From positions 151,623-215,622 of the forward strand of contig NZ_JAUQOM010000008.1 in the NCBI RefSeq assembly GCF_030580935.1: a stretch of DNA of 64,000 bases, written 5' to 3'. Every line of letters begins with the position of its first letter. Position 1 is the stretch's first letter. Positions 46,610-55,092 of this stretch are shown in pieces. Origin of the DNA: Sphingobium cyanobacteriorum. Lineage in GTDB: Bacteria; Pseudomonadota; Alphaproteobacteria; Sphingomonadales; Sphingomonadaceae. A program made the translations under genes and the position numbers. A model generated the notes under the pieces. It saw only the letters and a list, made by a program, of their open reading frames with translations, made no database searches and was not told the origin of the DNA.

Positions 46610-46903
46610 CTTACGCATTGTGTCCAAATCGACCGTGCGATCACGTCCTTCATGATTTCTGGTGTGTCGCCGTCGAGGCGCTGAATGCTTCCGTCCCACC
46701 AGGTCCAGGCGATCGGATATTCGTGCATATTGCCAGCGATCGGGCATAGAGGGCCTGCTTCGCCGCGGGGCGTGACAGAAGGCGCGATTAATCTGGTCCA
46801 GCGCTTCCCAGCACCCGCTATGGGCAACACTTCGCCTCGCCACGAATTTTCGGACCTCATCGCGGAACAGGTGATGGCTGTCGTGATATGCTATGCGCGT
46901 TGA
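46610..46903 (-). pseudogene. Acyl-CoA dehydrogenase with large internal deletion
   Basis: The first part, DSHHLFRDEVRKFVARRSV to EALDQINRAFC, is an acyl-CoA dehydrogenase N terminus. In a shifted frame the sequence then reads GEAGPLCPIAGN and soon WDGSIQRLDGDTPEIMKDVI, which is the extreme C terminus (QRIxGGTxEIMK). About 300 residues between them are missing, and there is at least one frameshift. Confidence 0.68.
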
Positions 46904-47225
46904 CAAGTTTGGCACCACGGCCTCCGATTCCAGGCATTTTACGAGCAAGGCATCGCGCACGCATGCTCTTAAGTATGCGAATAATCAACTCCCCAGTACG
47001 CACATTGCGCGTTTGGGATGGGTGCGCCCTCCCAGTGCCGCAGCGACGACCGATGCGAGGCAACATGTGCGAGCAACAGGCGAACGGGGTGCGGCAGGTG
47101 CGTGATCTTTTCGAAGCCGGCCGTGAAGGGCCGCCGATATGGCGCGCGCTCTGGCTGAAGCCTTGCACGGTGAAACAGGGCGTCGTGGCGATCAGCGGCA
47201 AACCTAGGGAAGAACATTCGTAGCA
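46904..47225. other. No recognisable gene
   Basis: This 320-bp stretch has short open frames on both strands, but none shows a family motif or a ribosome site. It lies between two gene remnants and is probably decayed coding sequence. Confidence 0.4.
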
Positions 47226-47468
47226 TTCATGGGGGATACGGCGCCACGATTCTCGACGACGCGATAGCGCGCGCGGTGCAGACCATGCTGCCTATACGAC
47301 AGTCGAATCCAATATCTCCTTCATCCGCGAAGTCAGGGCCGGTGAATGGGTGGTGGCGACGGGCAAAATGTTGAACCTGGGCGTTGCTTGGCCGTGGCGG
47401 AAGCGTCCTTGGCTAGCGAGGACGGGCGCCTGCTGGCCCATGGAACGACCAGGATCAGCATCCTCTGA
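47226..47468 (+). pseudogene. PaaI-type thioesterase remnant
   Basis: Across frames one reads GGYGATILDDAIARAVQTML, TTVESNISFIREVRAGEWVV, then LASEDGRLLAHGTTRISIL and a TGA. This is the C-terminal two thirds of a PaaI hotdog thioesterase, including the HGG-type active-site turn, with two frame breaks. It is related to the other broken copy at 22244-22653 (GRLMAHGTT). Confidence 0.68.
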
Positions 47469-47763
47469 TTGTTCGCCGACGATTTTTAGGGGGTGCGGTA
47501 CGATCTCGCACCCTCCCAGACCTGCTATTCACAATCGCGTGTAGATACGAGCGGCACGGCCATCTCGCGACAGCCGACCTTTCGCCCCTCTGTTTCAGGG
47601 TGCTGGGCGATCGATGTGTAGCTGGCCGGACGGAGCCGGACACGCCGCCCTGCATAGCTCCGCCACCCCTTTTTGCGACTACTGGTGGGGCGCGGTAGCA
47701 GCGCTTTGCGGTCGATCGTTGGTCTGGCAGCCGACGAGTTGCAGCAATTTATTCACCTGCCGG

Positions 47764-48426
47764 TTACGGCTCTTTCGACGTTGCGGAGATGCCATCCAGC
47801 ACCACGCTGTAAAGATGATCAATAAATTGGCTCTTGAGCTGATTATTGATGGCCTTGATCCCGAACACATGTTCCAGTTGATATCGTCCAAAAAACAGTT
47901 GATCACATGCTCCAACGATGTGAAAATAAAAGAGCAGCGGATCGATCTTACGGAATGTTCCAGCAGCGAAGCCTTCGTCCAGAATATGTTTCTGCACGGC
48001 CGCGACAGGAGCCGAAAATTCCTGGGCGATCAACGAACCGAACGTATCGGGCTCATCTGACAACAGTTGGTGCATCAGTCTATTAATGTATGGATATTGA
48101 AAATAGATCATCACCATACCGCTGATATGGATACGCAGCTTTTCTTCTGGAGGAAGCTTCATACCAGATAGATGATGTAATTGCAGCATCGCCGGGCCTA
48201 AAACTTTACGTAGAAGAGCAATCATCAATCCGGCCTTGTTGCCGAAATAATATTTGACCAGTGCAGAGTTCAAGCCACTTTTGATTGCGATATCGCTCAG
48301 CGAAACGTCGGACACGCCTCTCTCCGCCATCAATTCTCCTGCGGCGATCAGCAATTGTTCGCGTGTGGCTACATCCTGTGTGCCTTGCTGCGACTCCCTC
48401 TGAGAGTTTTTGGATCGTGCCCGCAT
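47764..48426 (-). CDS. TetR/AcrR-family transcriptional regulator
   Basis: A 220-residue regulator. The N-terminal helix-turn-helix is VSLSDIAIKSGLNSALVKYY, with the typical YYFGNKAGL ending. The ligand domain carries VGACDQLFFGRYQLEHVFG. It is the only intact TetR in the window. A damaged relative of the same ligand domain lies at 20699-21059. It is a reasonable candidate for the protein that binds the recurring dyad motif, though no copy of that motif was seen in front of its own gene. Confidence 0.92.
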   Translation of the reverse strand: MRARSKNSQRESQQGTQDVATREQLLIAAGELMAERGVSDVSLSDIAIKSGLNSALVKYYFGNKAGLMIALLRKVLGPAMLQLHHLSGMKLPPEEKLRIHISGMVMIYFQYPYINRLMHQLLSDEPDTFGSLIAQEFSAPVAAVQKHILDEGFAAGTFRKIDPLLFYFHIVGACDQLFFGRYQLEHVFGIKAINNQLKSQFIDHLYSVVLDGISATSKEP

Positions 48427-48773
48427 TTCAGCAGTACCCCTGTCTGTGCCTTGTCATGCCGCATGGTATCGCGCGAAGGCAGCGGCATACAAGGGTTTCT
48501 TCAATGGTTTCATCAAAGAGGTTAATTGGCGCTTGGAATTTGGAAGCAGGAGAAACGAGCAAGACGATGATCTCGACCGCGACCGGACGGCCGAAAAGTC
48601 GCCGTGCGACTCCAGTTCCGACCCGCACCATCCGGTTTTGGAGCAGGACAGGTTAGAATTGCCCGAGACATAATCGTGTCTGCGATAATCCAGGCGGATC
48701 GAGCGGTGCGTGGAAAGGAGATGCATTCGGGTGCATGTAACAGTCAGGGCGTGCACGCAGGCTGACCGCATTT
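48427..48773. other. Intergenic, nothing recognised
   Basis: No family motif, RNA gene or convincing hairpin was seen in this stretch between the TetR start and the antitoxin-like frame. It should contain the TetR promoter. Confidence 0.4.
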
Positions 48774-49109
48774 TTGAACGATATCCGCGAGGGCGATGGG
48801 ATTGTGCCGCGCCGCATGGCGGAACGTCTGCGCTTGCCGATGATGCGCCTGTCACGGCTTGCGCATCTTAATCGCACCACAATGGCCGCACGCTCCGGCA
48901 GTCCGGCTGTGCAGGCCGAGCCTGGAGAAATCACCCGCATTGTCGCGCGAGCCGCAGATCTTGCCGGGAACGAAGGCAAGGCGATAATCTGGTTCAAGCA
49001 CCTGCCGCCTGCTGGATTTGGCAGGACAGCGAAGGAGTTGGTCGAGGATGGGCATGCCGACATTGTTATCGAGCATCACGGTCACATGGCTGCCGACATA
49101 TATTCCTAG
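48774..49109 (+). CDS. MbcA/ParS/Xre-type antitoxin-like protein, toxin partner absent
   Basis: A frame of about 111 codons encodes PRRMAERLRLPMMRLSRLAH and RTTMAARSGSPAVQAE, an Xre-like N-terminal region. It is followed by ITRIVARAADLAGNEGKAII and GRTAKELVEDGHADIVIEH, the MbcA/ParS toxin-binding domain. These antitoxins are normally followed by a RES-domain toxin, but the next 400 bp show no RES motifs. The only early starts are a TTG at 48774 and an ATG at 48816, so the gene may be truncated at the N terminus. It looks like a leftover of a toxin-antitoxin pair. Confidence 0.6.
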   Translation: MNDIREGDGIVPRRMAERLRLPMMRLSRLAHLNRTTMAARSGSPAVQAEPGEITRIVARAADLAGNEGKAIIWFKHLPPAGFGRTAKELVEDGHADIVIEHHGHMAADIYS

Positions 49110-49539
49110 CATGGTTTACGGGATTGATGGCGGCAATGATCTTTTGTGTCGGTAAAGTGGTTCCATGATGGACCGTAGCCGACAGTTCGGCCAGATGCTC
49201 CAGCACCACATGGCCAATACATATATTGTGGTCGAGCGGACCGGCCTTTGTCGCCTGCCTTTTGACGTCGAAGCTGCAAACCGATCCGGTGACCACGACC
49301 TTCGCGACCTTCGCCGCAAAGGAACGAGCACCTGGGCGGACGCTATGTGGCGCAAAGTGCGCGGCAATTGCAAAATGGCGGATAAGCTAGCCGCAAGCCG
49401 TCATTTCAATCCTGCTGCGTTGATCGCATCGCGGCTCGGCTCTCGCGATTTCGACATTGCGCGCCCGTCCTCGCTGAACCAACCAGTAGTGGCATGATTG
49501 GCCGGTTCAGCAGGCGTCGGGCTACTATCTGGCTGCTTC
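49110..49539. other. No assigned gene
   Basis: Open frames exist on both strands. A minus-strand segment (DHNICIGHVVLEHLAELSA, about 49150-49260) reads like protein but I could not place it in a family. It may be another gene remnant. No RES toxin is seen after the antitoxin. Confidence 0.35.
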
Positions 49540-50376
49540 TCAAAGGTCTCGGTAGACCGGAGGGCGCTTCTCAAAGAACGCGTTCACCGCCTCGGTCGCG
49601 TCATGCGTACCTGAAACCAGAATCTGCTGCCGGTCCTCCATGGCCATCGCGGCCCCCATGCTGGGCGCGTCGATGGCCCAGTTCAGCCCGTCCTTGGTAA
49701 GACGCAGGCCGAGCGGATTGGTGCTGAGCATTTCCTCCGCGATTTCCAGCCCGGTCTGGAGCAGGTCTTCCTCCGGCACCACGCCACTGACCAGACCGAC
49801 CGCCGCGGCGCGATCGGCATGAATGAAGCGGCCCGTGAGCAGCAGTTCCGACGCCAGCGACATGCCGACGAGACGGGGCAGGAGATAGCTGGACCCCATG
49901 TCACAGCCGCTCAGCCCGATGCGGATATAGGCCGCGTTCATCCGTAGGCTAGGCGCGGCGTAGCGAACGTCGGAGGACAGGAGAAGGGAGAAGCCGCCGC
50001 CGCACGCGGGGCCTTGAGCCAAGGCGATGATCGGTTGCGGGCATGAGCGCATAAGCTGCATAATGGTCGCAATGCTCCGTTGCACCGCCAGCCCTCGATG
50101 GACACGGCCTTCGCCGTCGGCGCTTAGCTCCCAGCTGGTGAGGTCGGCCCCAGCGCAGAAGGCGCGACCCTCGGCACGCAGGATCACGACGCGGATGTCA
50201 GGGCGCTGATGCAATTGCGTGAACAGGTCCGTCAATTCCCGCACCATCGTGGCGCTCAGGCTGTTCAGGGCTGAGGGGCGATTGAGCGACACAATCAAAA
50301 TGGCATCACGCCGCTTGGTAAGGAGGGTTTCGAATGGGCCGAGGGATGCGATGCCGTCATCGGATGTGTCAGTCAT
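49540..50376 (-). CDS. Enoyl-CoA hydratase/isomerase (crotonase) family
   Basis: A 278-residue crotonase: SLNRPSALNSLSATMV, RAFCAGADLTSWEL, AQGPACGGGFSLLLSSD, and YIRIGLSGCDMGSSYLLPR, in which the usual acid segment has changed. The C-terminal AVNAFFEKRPPVYRDL is the normal tail. The GGGFSL sequence lacks the first catalytic Glu, so hydratase activity is uncertain. It stands alone, with more than 500 bp of empty sequence upstream. Confidence 0.89.
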   Translation of the reverse strand: MTDTSDDGIASLGPFETLLTKRRDAILIVSLNRPSALNSLSATMVRELTDLFTQLHQRPDIRVVILRAEGRAFCAGADLTSWELSADGEGRVHRGLAVQRSIATIMQLMRSCPQPIIALAQGPACGGGFSLLLSSDVRYAAPSLRMNAAYIRIGLSGCDMGSSYLLPRLVGMSLASELLLTGRFIHADRAAAVGLVSGVVPEEDLLQTGLEIAEEMLSTNPLGLRLTKDGLNWAIDAPSMGAAMAMEDRQQILVSGTHDATEAVNAFFEKRPPVYRDL

Positions 50377-50927
50377 TGGTCATAATCCTCTTTGTATCTT
50401 GTCGTCACACAAATGCAGACCCGATTATAAACGAGATAGGATTTAATTAAATGAGCAAATACAAACTATGGCATATGCTGTTGGCCATCGTGAGCGACGA
50501 CGCATGCGCGCGAATGAGTTCGCCGACAGGCCACAAAAGGCGCCGTGGCAAAGCTGTGCACCCACGGTTTGACGGGCTATACCGCACCGAACCCGCCCCG
50601 TCGGCCCAGGGCTGCGCGACCAGGGGGGCATGGGACAATCGGGACGATAGCGTCGATTAACAGCCCGTAATCAGTGCCGACGCGTCCGGCATGGGGCGTT
50701 AGCTGTTCGTCTCGGGCCTTAGCGAGACTTCAAACTGGATATGTTGCTCTCATCGCGAATTGGTCAGAGAAGGAAGGATGCATGTTTTCGGACCATCTGA
50801 CCATCTGACCACGGGACATGATCTGTCGCATCGCGGTGGCGAGCGCTTGGTCCGGGCGACCGCAGCCCTGCGCTCGCTGGCTACCCTTCAGGGGAAAAGC
50901 GCGTAATTTCTCAGCCTCCCTGGCTAT
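50377..50927. other. Long intergenic stretch, no gene seen
   Basis: No credible coding frame. It includes an AT-rich patch near 50425-50465 that may hold the crotonase promoter. No clear inverted repeat or RNA gene was found. Confidence 0.4.
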
Positions 50928-51737
50928 CTATACAGGCTCAAGGAGATAATCGCGCATTTTCTCGATAACATCGGCGGGTAGTTTCAGCCGATCGGTGAGG
51001 AAATTGCGCGATGAGCCATAGCGCTGCTCGATAGCGTCGAAGGTGGCGGCGAGATAACGTTCGTCCGACCGCATCAACAATTGCAGTGCCAGCGGATCGA
51101 GCCGTTCCAGCCAGTTGTTCGAGACACCAGCGCCCATGGCCGCAGACTTCTTTAGCCGCGTCCAGTCAAGCAACTGCTCGGTCTTGGCATAGTCCGCCAT
51201 GACGTAGGATCGCTCCACACCAAGCAGGTCTAGCAATATGCCGACGGCGATCCCGGTGCGATCCTTGCCAGCGGCGCAATGGATCAAGATGGGCAGTGCC
51301 CCTTCCGAAACCGCCTGATATAGTTCACTCAGGTGCAAACTATGTTCTTCCGGAAGCAGCCGATACAGGCCCAGCAGCGCCTCGAAATAATCCTCTGATG
51401 TGGCGCCTGACAGGAAAAGTTTGCCGCTCTCCTGTTCATCCCGCGCGAACTGCGCGTCCCAGGCAAGCACACGGCTTCCGGTGACGATCGCCTCGTGAGT
51501 CGGACTCGATTCGCGTTCCGAACGGCGCCGGAGGTCGGCGATGGTCTTGATTCCCAGGGCGCGGATGACTTCCACATCCTCGCCGGTCAGTTCATCCAGT
51601 TTCGCGGAACGCCATAGCATGCCGCGCTTCAGCCGGCGCCCGTCCCCGGTCGGATAACCGCCGATCTCACGAAAATTTTGCGCGCCCTCCAGGGAAATGA
51701 TGCGGTCGGCATCGACGACATTCACGGAAGTGACCAT
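50928..51737 (-). CDS. Tyrosine-phosphatase-family protein (DSP-like)
   Basis: A 269-residue phosphatase with the signature NFREIGGYPTGDGR near the N terminus and the catalytic loop H-C154-AAGKDRTG (C-x5-R160). It belongs to the bacterial Tyr-phosphatase group related to MptpB, whose members dephosphorylate protein tyrosines, phosphoinositides or small molecules. No signal peptide is seen. Its place between catabolic genes is unusual. A role on phosphorylated acyl intermediates made by the APH-type kinases can be imagined but is speculation. It precedes the crotonase on the same strand, 551 bp away. Confidence 0.9.
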   Translation of the reverse strand: MVTSVNVVDADRIISLEGAQNFREIGGYPTGDGRRLKRGMLWRSAKLDELTGEDVEVIRALGIKTIADLRRRSERESSPTHEAIVTGSRVLAWDAQFARDEQESGKLFLSGATSEDYFEALLGLYRLLPEEHSLHLSELYQAVSEGALPILIHCAAGKDRTGIAVGILLDLLGVERSYVMADYAKTEQLLDWTRLKKSAAMGAGVSNNWLERLDPLALQLLMRSDERYLAATFDAIEQRYGSSRNFLTDRLKLPADVIEKMRDYLLEPV

Positions 51738-51834
51738 ATTTTTTCCTCATTCCTCCCGAGATCAGGCCCGTCTGCGAAGATATCGTCGCGCAAAGCCTTG
51801 ACGAACCTATGACATGATCGACTGGGTAGCCGGA

Positions 51835-53295
51835 TTATCCGATCGCCTTGCGGACGAAGGCGCGAATCTTGTCCCCATAGGGCGGACGAAACAGCTTCAT
51901 CGGCGCAAGATCCTTGTTCAGTTGGGTGTGCACCGATTTGCGGTGGCTAAACTCGCGGAACCCGTCCACGCCATGATAAACACCCATGCCGGACGGGCCG
52001 ATGCCGCCAAAGGGCAGGGTTTCCTGAGCGCAATGCATGATCACATCGTTGATCGTGACGCCGCCCGAAGTGGTCCGCTCAAGCAAAGTTTCGCGCTCGT
52101 CCCGGTCATTGCCGAAATAATAAAGCGCGAGCGGTCGGTCCTGTGCGTTCACGCGGTTGATTACCTCATCCAGCTTGTCGTAGCCCCGGATCGGCAGCAG
52201 CGGGCCGAAAATCTCATCCTGCATCACCGCCATATCGTCGGTCGCGTTGAGGATCAGCGTGGGCGGAATGCGCCGATGTTCCTGCTGGCTGAAATCCTCG
52301 TTCGCAGGATTGATCTCTACGATCTCGCCGCCCTTGCTGCGCGCATCGTCGATATAGCCGCGAATCCGGTCGAAATGCCGATCCGTGATGATCGCGGTAT
52401 AATCGGGATTGTTCTTGAGCGCCGGGAACATCGCGGTGGTTACCTGCCTCGCCGCCTCGACAAATTCCGGGATCAGCGAGTGTGGGGCGTAGATATGGTC
52501 GGGAGCAAGGCAGATTTGCCCGGCATTCAGGGTCTTGCCAGCCATGATCCGCGCGGCGGCGGTGGGAATATCGACACCCTTGCCGATTACCACAGGACTC
52601 TTGCCGCCCAGTTCGAGGGTGAGGGGCACCAGATGTTCGGACGCGGCGCGCATGACATGCTTGGCGATGGAACCCGCGCCGGTGAAGACCAGATGATCGA
52701 ATGGCAGCGCGGCGAAGGCTGCGCCGATCTCGGCGCCGCCGGTGACCACCGCGACTTCATCGGCGGCGAAACGCTCGCCGATCAGCTTTTGCAGCAGATC
52801 TGCTGTGCGCGGGGTGAATTCCGAAGGCTTGATGATCGCGCGGTTGCCGGCCGCAAGTACGCCCGCGAGCGGCGAGAAGACGAGACCGACCGGGAAATTC
52901 CACGGCGCGATGATACCGATAACGCCTTTGGGCTGGATGCGAATTTCATTGCGTGCGCCCAGCAGGCCAAGGGGAAACGGTTCCACCTTGCGCCGTTCGT
53001 TGCGCATCCAGCGCGGCAGATGCTTGTGCGCATCGCGCATCGCCGCGATCGGACTCATGATGTCGGTGATGCCCGAGGCATGGAGCGAGCGGTTGCCGAA
53101 ATCATCCGAAATCACTTTCTCCAGCGCATTGGCATTCTCCTGAAGCAAGGCGATGCAGCGATCCAGCCGGTCTCTGCGCAGCGCAAGCGACGGGGCACCG
53201 TCGCGCAGATGCGCCCGGCGCTGGGCATCCAACAGGGCCGGAAGCTGACCGACATGCGTTTCGTTGATGGAAATCGCTCCGGGCATCACGTTCAT
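51835..53295 (-). CDS. Aldehyde dehydrogenase, coniferyl-aldehyde-dehydrogenase-like
   Basis: A 486-residue aldehyde dehydrogenase with GVIGIIAPWNFPVGLVFSPL, FTGAGSIAKHVMRAA, general base in TLELGGKSPVVI and the nucleophile in LNAGQICLAPDHIY. The GQICLAPD form is typical of the CalB (coniferyl aldehyde) branch, which has a C-terminal hydrophobic tail and also oxidises fatty aldehydes. The C-terminal region (KLFRPPYGDKIRAFVRKAIG) fits. A dyad-motif copy lies 93 bp upstream. A longer open frame on the opposite strand has no protein features. Confidence 0.91.
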   Translation of the reverse strand: MNVMPGAISINETHVGQLPALLDAQRRAHLRDGAPSLALRRDRLDRCIALLQENANALEKVISDDFGNRSLHASGITDIMSPIAAMRDAHKHLPRWMRNERRKVEPFPLGLLGARNEIRIQPKGVIGIIAPWNFPVGLVFSPLAGVLAAGNRAIIKPSEFTPRTADLLQKLIGERFAADEVAVVTGGAEIGAAFAALPFDHLVFTGAGSIAKHVMRAASEHLVPLTLELGGKSPVVIGKGVDIPTAAARIMAGKTLNAGQICLAPDHIYAPHSLIPEFVEAARQVTTAMFPALKNNPDYTAIITDRHFDRIRGYIDDARSKGGEIVEINPANEDFSQQEHRRIPPTLILNATDDMAVMQDEIFGPLLPIRGYDKLDEVINRVNAQDRPLALYYFGNDRDERETLLERTTSGGVTINDVIMHCAQETLPFGGIGPSGMGVYHGVDGFREFSHRKSVHTQLNKDLAPMKLFRPPYGDKIRAFVRKAIG

Positions 53296-53387
53296 CGTCC
53301 TACAAACCTTCCCTGATGATTGCCGGAGTCCACATGCGGCACCAACCTCCTTCGATCCGCGCCGGGCTGGCCAGCTTGCGAGATCGC

Positions 53388-53405
53388 TCTACTTGTTCGA
53401 CTAAC
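53388..53405. promoter_or_regulatory. Candidate operator, recurring dyad motif (copy 7)
   Basis: On the minus strand it reads GTTAGTCGAACAAGTAGA, sharing TCGAACAA with copies 3 and 5. It lies 93 bp upstream of the aldehyde dehydrogenase start at 53295. Confidence 0.4.
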
Positions 53406-53939
53406 ATGGAGCGCAGGCGTTGTTCAATCGCACATTGAAACCAGGATGCGACATTTTATCTACTGCATACCGATCCATGTGATAGCTGGCACCGACGTGC
53501 CGCAAATGCATCACCCCATATGTAGCGGGAATGGCGCGCGCAAACTCAACCGTGATGCCTAACGCTGTGCGCAACCGGGATGCGCAGGGTCGGCCTAGCC
53601 AAAACCAGTGCCGAAAAGCAGCTCTCTATCGGGTCCGGCAAGCCAAGCAGCGCGCGCGCCGGTTCGGCGTGAAAGCCGAAGCTGAGATCGGGACTGGCGA
53701 CCCCGGCATCGAAATCCCGGATCATCGCTTGGGGCAACGCGTCCCTCTTGGCGCCCGACCGGATATGCACCGATCAGGGCTCAGCATTGCAGGTCGACGG
53801 CGCTCATTGGGTGTCTTGCACCACCTGGTCGAGCAGCGCCCGATGCAACGCTTGTCGCGCGCATACAGGAATGAATCGGGCTGGTGCCGCATTTGCGAGC
53901 CAGCGGGAATCGTTGTCGCCGCACTGACCAACGGCATCT
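53406..53939. other. Intergenic with possible decayed coding sequence
   Basis: No intact gene. A minus-strand stretch near 53550-53700 reads AEPARALLGLPDPIESC and ALVLARPTLRIP. This faintly resembles the C terminus of a nitroreductase (RALLGLPD, ALLPLG). It is too degraded to assign. Confidence 0.3.
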
Positions 53940-55046
53940 TCACGGGATCATCACCGGCTTGATGCACTTGCCGCTAAGCTGATCCGCGATCGCCTGATTG
54001 ATGTCGCTGAGACGATAGCGCGTGATCAGCCTGTCGAAGGGGAAGCGCCCTTCTTTGTAGAGCGCCACCATGCGGGGGATGAAATCGTCCGGCTGCGCGT
54101 CGCCTTCGATGATGCCGACGACGCTGATGCCTGCGCCGACCAGATGATTGATCGGAAGGGAGACGGCGTCGTCTGCCTTGGGCGGCACGCCGACCAGGCC
54201 GAACTTCGCATGGGATGACAGGCATGAAAGTGCGCCTTCGATCACCTGCTTTAGCCCTGTCGTGTCGAACGCATAGTCGACGCCATGGGGAACGATGGAA
54301 CGGACCACTTCCGGCAAAGTCTCGTTCAGCGGATCGACGACATGGGTGGCACCCAATTCAAGCGCCATGTCGCGTCGTGCCTGCTTGGGCTCCGCGACGA
54401 TGATTGTCTCGCAGCCCTGGATGACTGCGCCCATCACGGCGCTCAGACCCACAGCACCCCCGCCCAGCACAAGCAGCGAACTGCGCGCCCGGCAGGCGAG
54501 CGCATTCATGACGGACGCAGCCCCCGTTTGAATGCCGCAGCCCAGCGGACCCATCAGCTCCAGCGGTACGGACTGGTCGATCGCCACGACGTTGCGTTCG
54601 TTGGCGAGGGCGTAGCTGGCGAAGGAGGACTGGCCAAAAAAGTGTGCGCTCGCGGTTTCGCCTTGGATCGACACGGCGCTCGTCCCGTCGGCGCGGCGTC
54701 CGCCATAGTTGAGCGGTGCGAAGGAGAAGCAATAGGCAGGATGCCCGTCCGCGCAGCGCACGCACGCCCCACAACTGTTGAAGGTGGCGACGACATGGTC
54801 GCCCGGCGATACCTTGGTAACGCCAGGGCCGACCCGTTCGACGATGCCGGACCCTTCATGGCCCAGAATGGCTGGAGCCTTCATGATCCCCAGATGCTCG
54901 CCGAATACGAGATCGGTATGGCACAGGCCGACACCGGCAATGCGCACCAGCACTTCGCCCGCGCCGGGCTCCTCGATCTCGACCGCTTCGATGGCGAGGG
55001 GGCCGGCGGGTATTCTGGCGACTGCCGCCTGTGCGGTGATGCTCAT
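53940..55046 (-). CDS. Zinc-dependent alcohol dehydrogenase (aryl-alcohol/XylB-like)
   Basis: A 368-residue MDR enzyme. The catalytic zinc ligands are C42 (GLCHTD) and H63-E64, with a later Cys in GPLGCGIQTGA. The structural-zinc cysteines are C92, C95, C98 and C106. The NAD loop is LVLGGGAVGLSAVMGA. The GCGIQTGA pattern is typical of XylB-like aryl or terpenoid alcohol dehydrogenases. It starts 46 bp after the P450, so the two probably oxidise one substrate in series, with the aldehyde dehydrogenase at 51835 as a possible third step. Confidence 0.92.
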   Translation of the reverse strand: MSITAQAAVARIPAGPLAIEAVEIEEPGAGEVLVRIAGVGLCHTDLVFGEHLGIMKAPAILGHEGSGIVERVGPGVTKVSPGDHVVATFNSCGACVRCADGHPAYCFSFAPLNYGGRRADGTSAVSIQGETASAHFFGQSSFASYALANERNVVAIDQSVPLELMGPLGCGIQTGAASVMNALACRARSSLLVLGGGAVGLSAVMGAVIQGCETIIVAEPKQARRDMALELGATHVVDPLNETLPEVVRSIVPHGVDYAFDTTGLKQVIEGALSCLSSHAKFGLVGVPPKADDAVSLPINHLVGAGISVVGIIEGDAQPDDFIPRMVALYKEGRFPFDRLITRYRLSDINQAIADQLSGKCIKPVMIP

Positions 55047-55092
55047 GCCAGCGTTCCTCTCTTTTGCGGATATCTGTTGTCGGGCGAAAGGT

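Noticed and set aside
49110..49539. A possible RES-domain toxin after the antitoxin-like gene.
   Set aside because: Neither strand shows the conserved RES residues.
51814..53316. A 500-codon open frame on the plus strand, longer than the aldehyde dehydrogenase opposite it.
   Set aside because: Its translation is rich in Arg, His and Asp with no family motif, whereas the minus strand shows all aldehyde dehydrogenase motifs in order. It is a codon-bias shadow.
53546..53770. A decayed nitroreductase C terminus on the minus strand.
   Set aside because: Only a short RALLGLPD-like string supports it, which is too little for a feature call.
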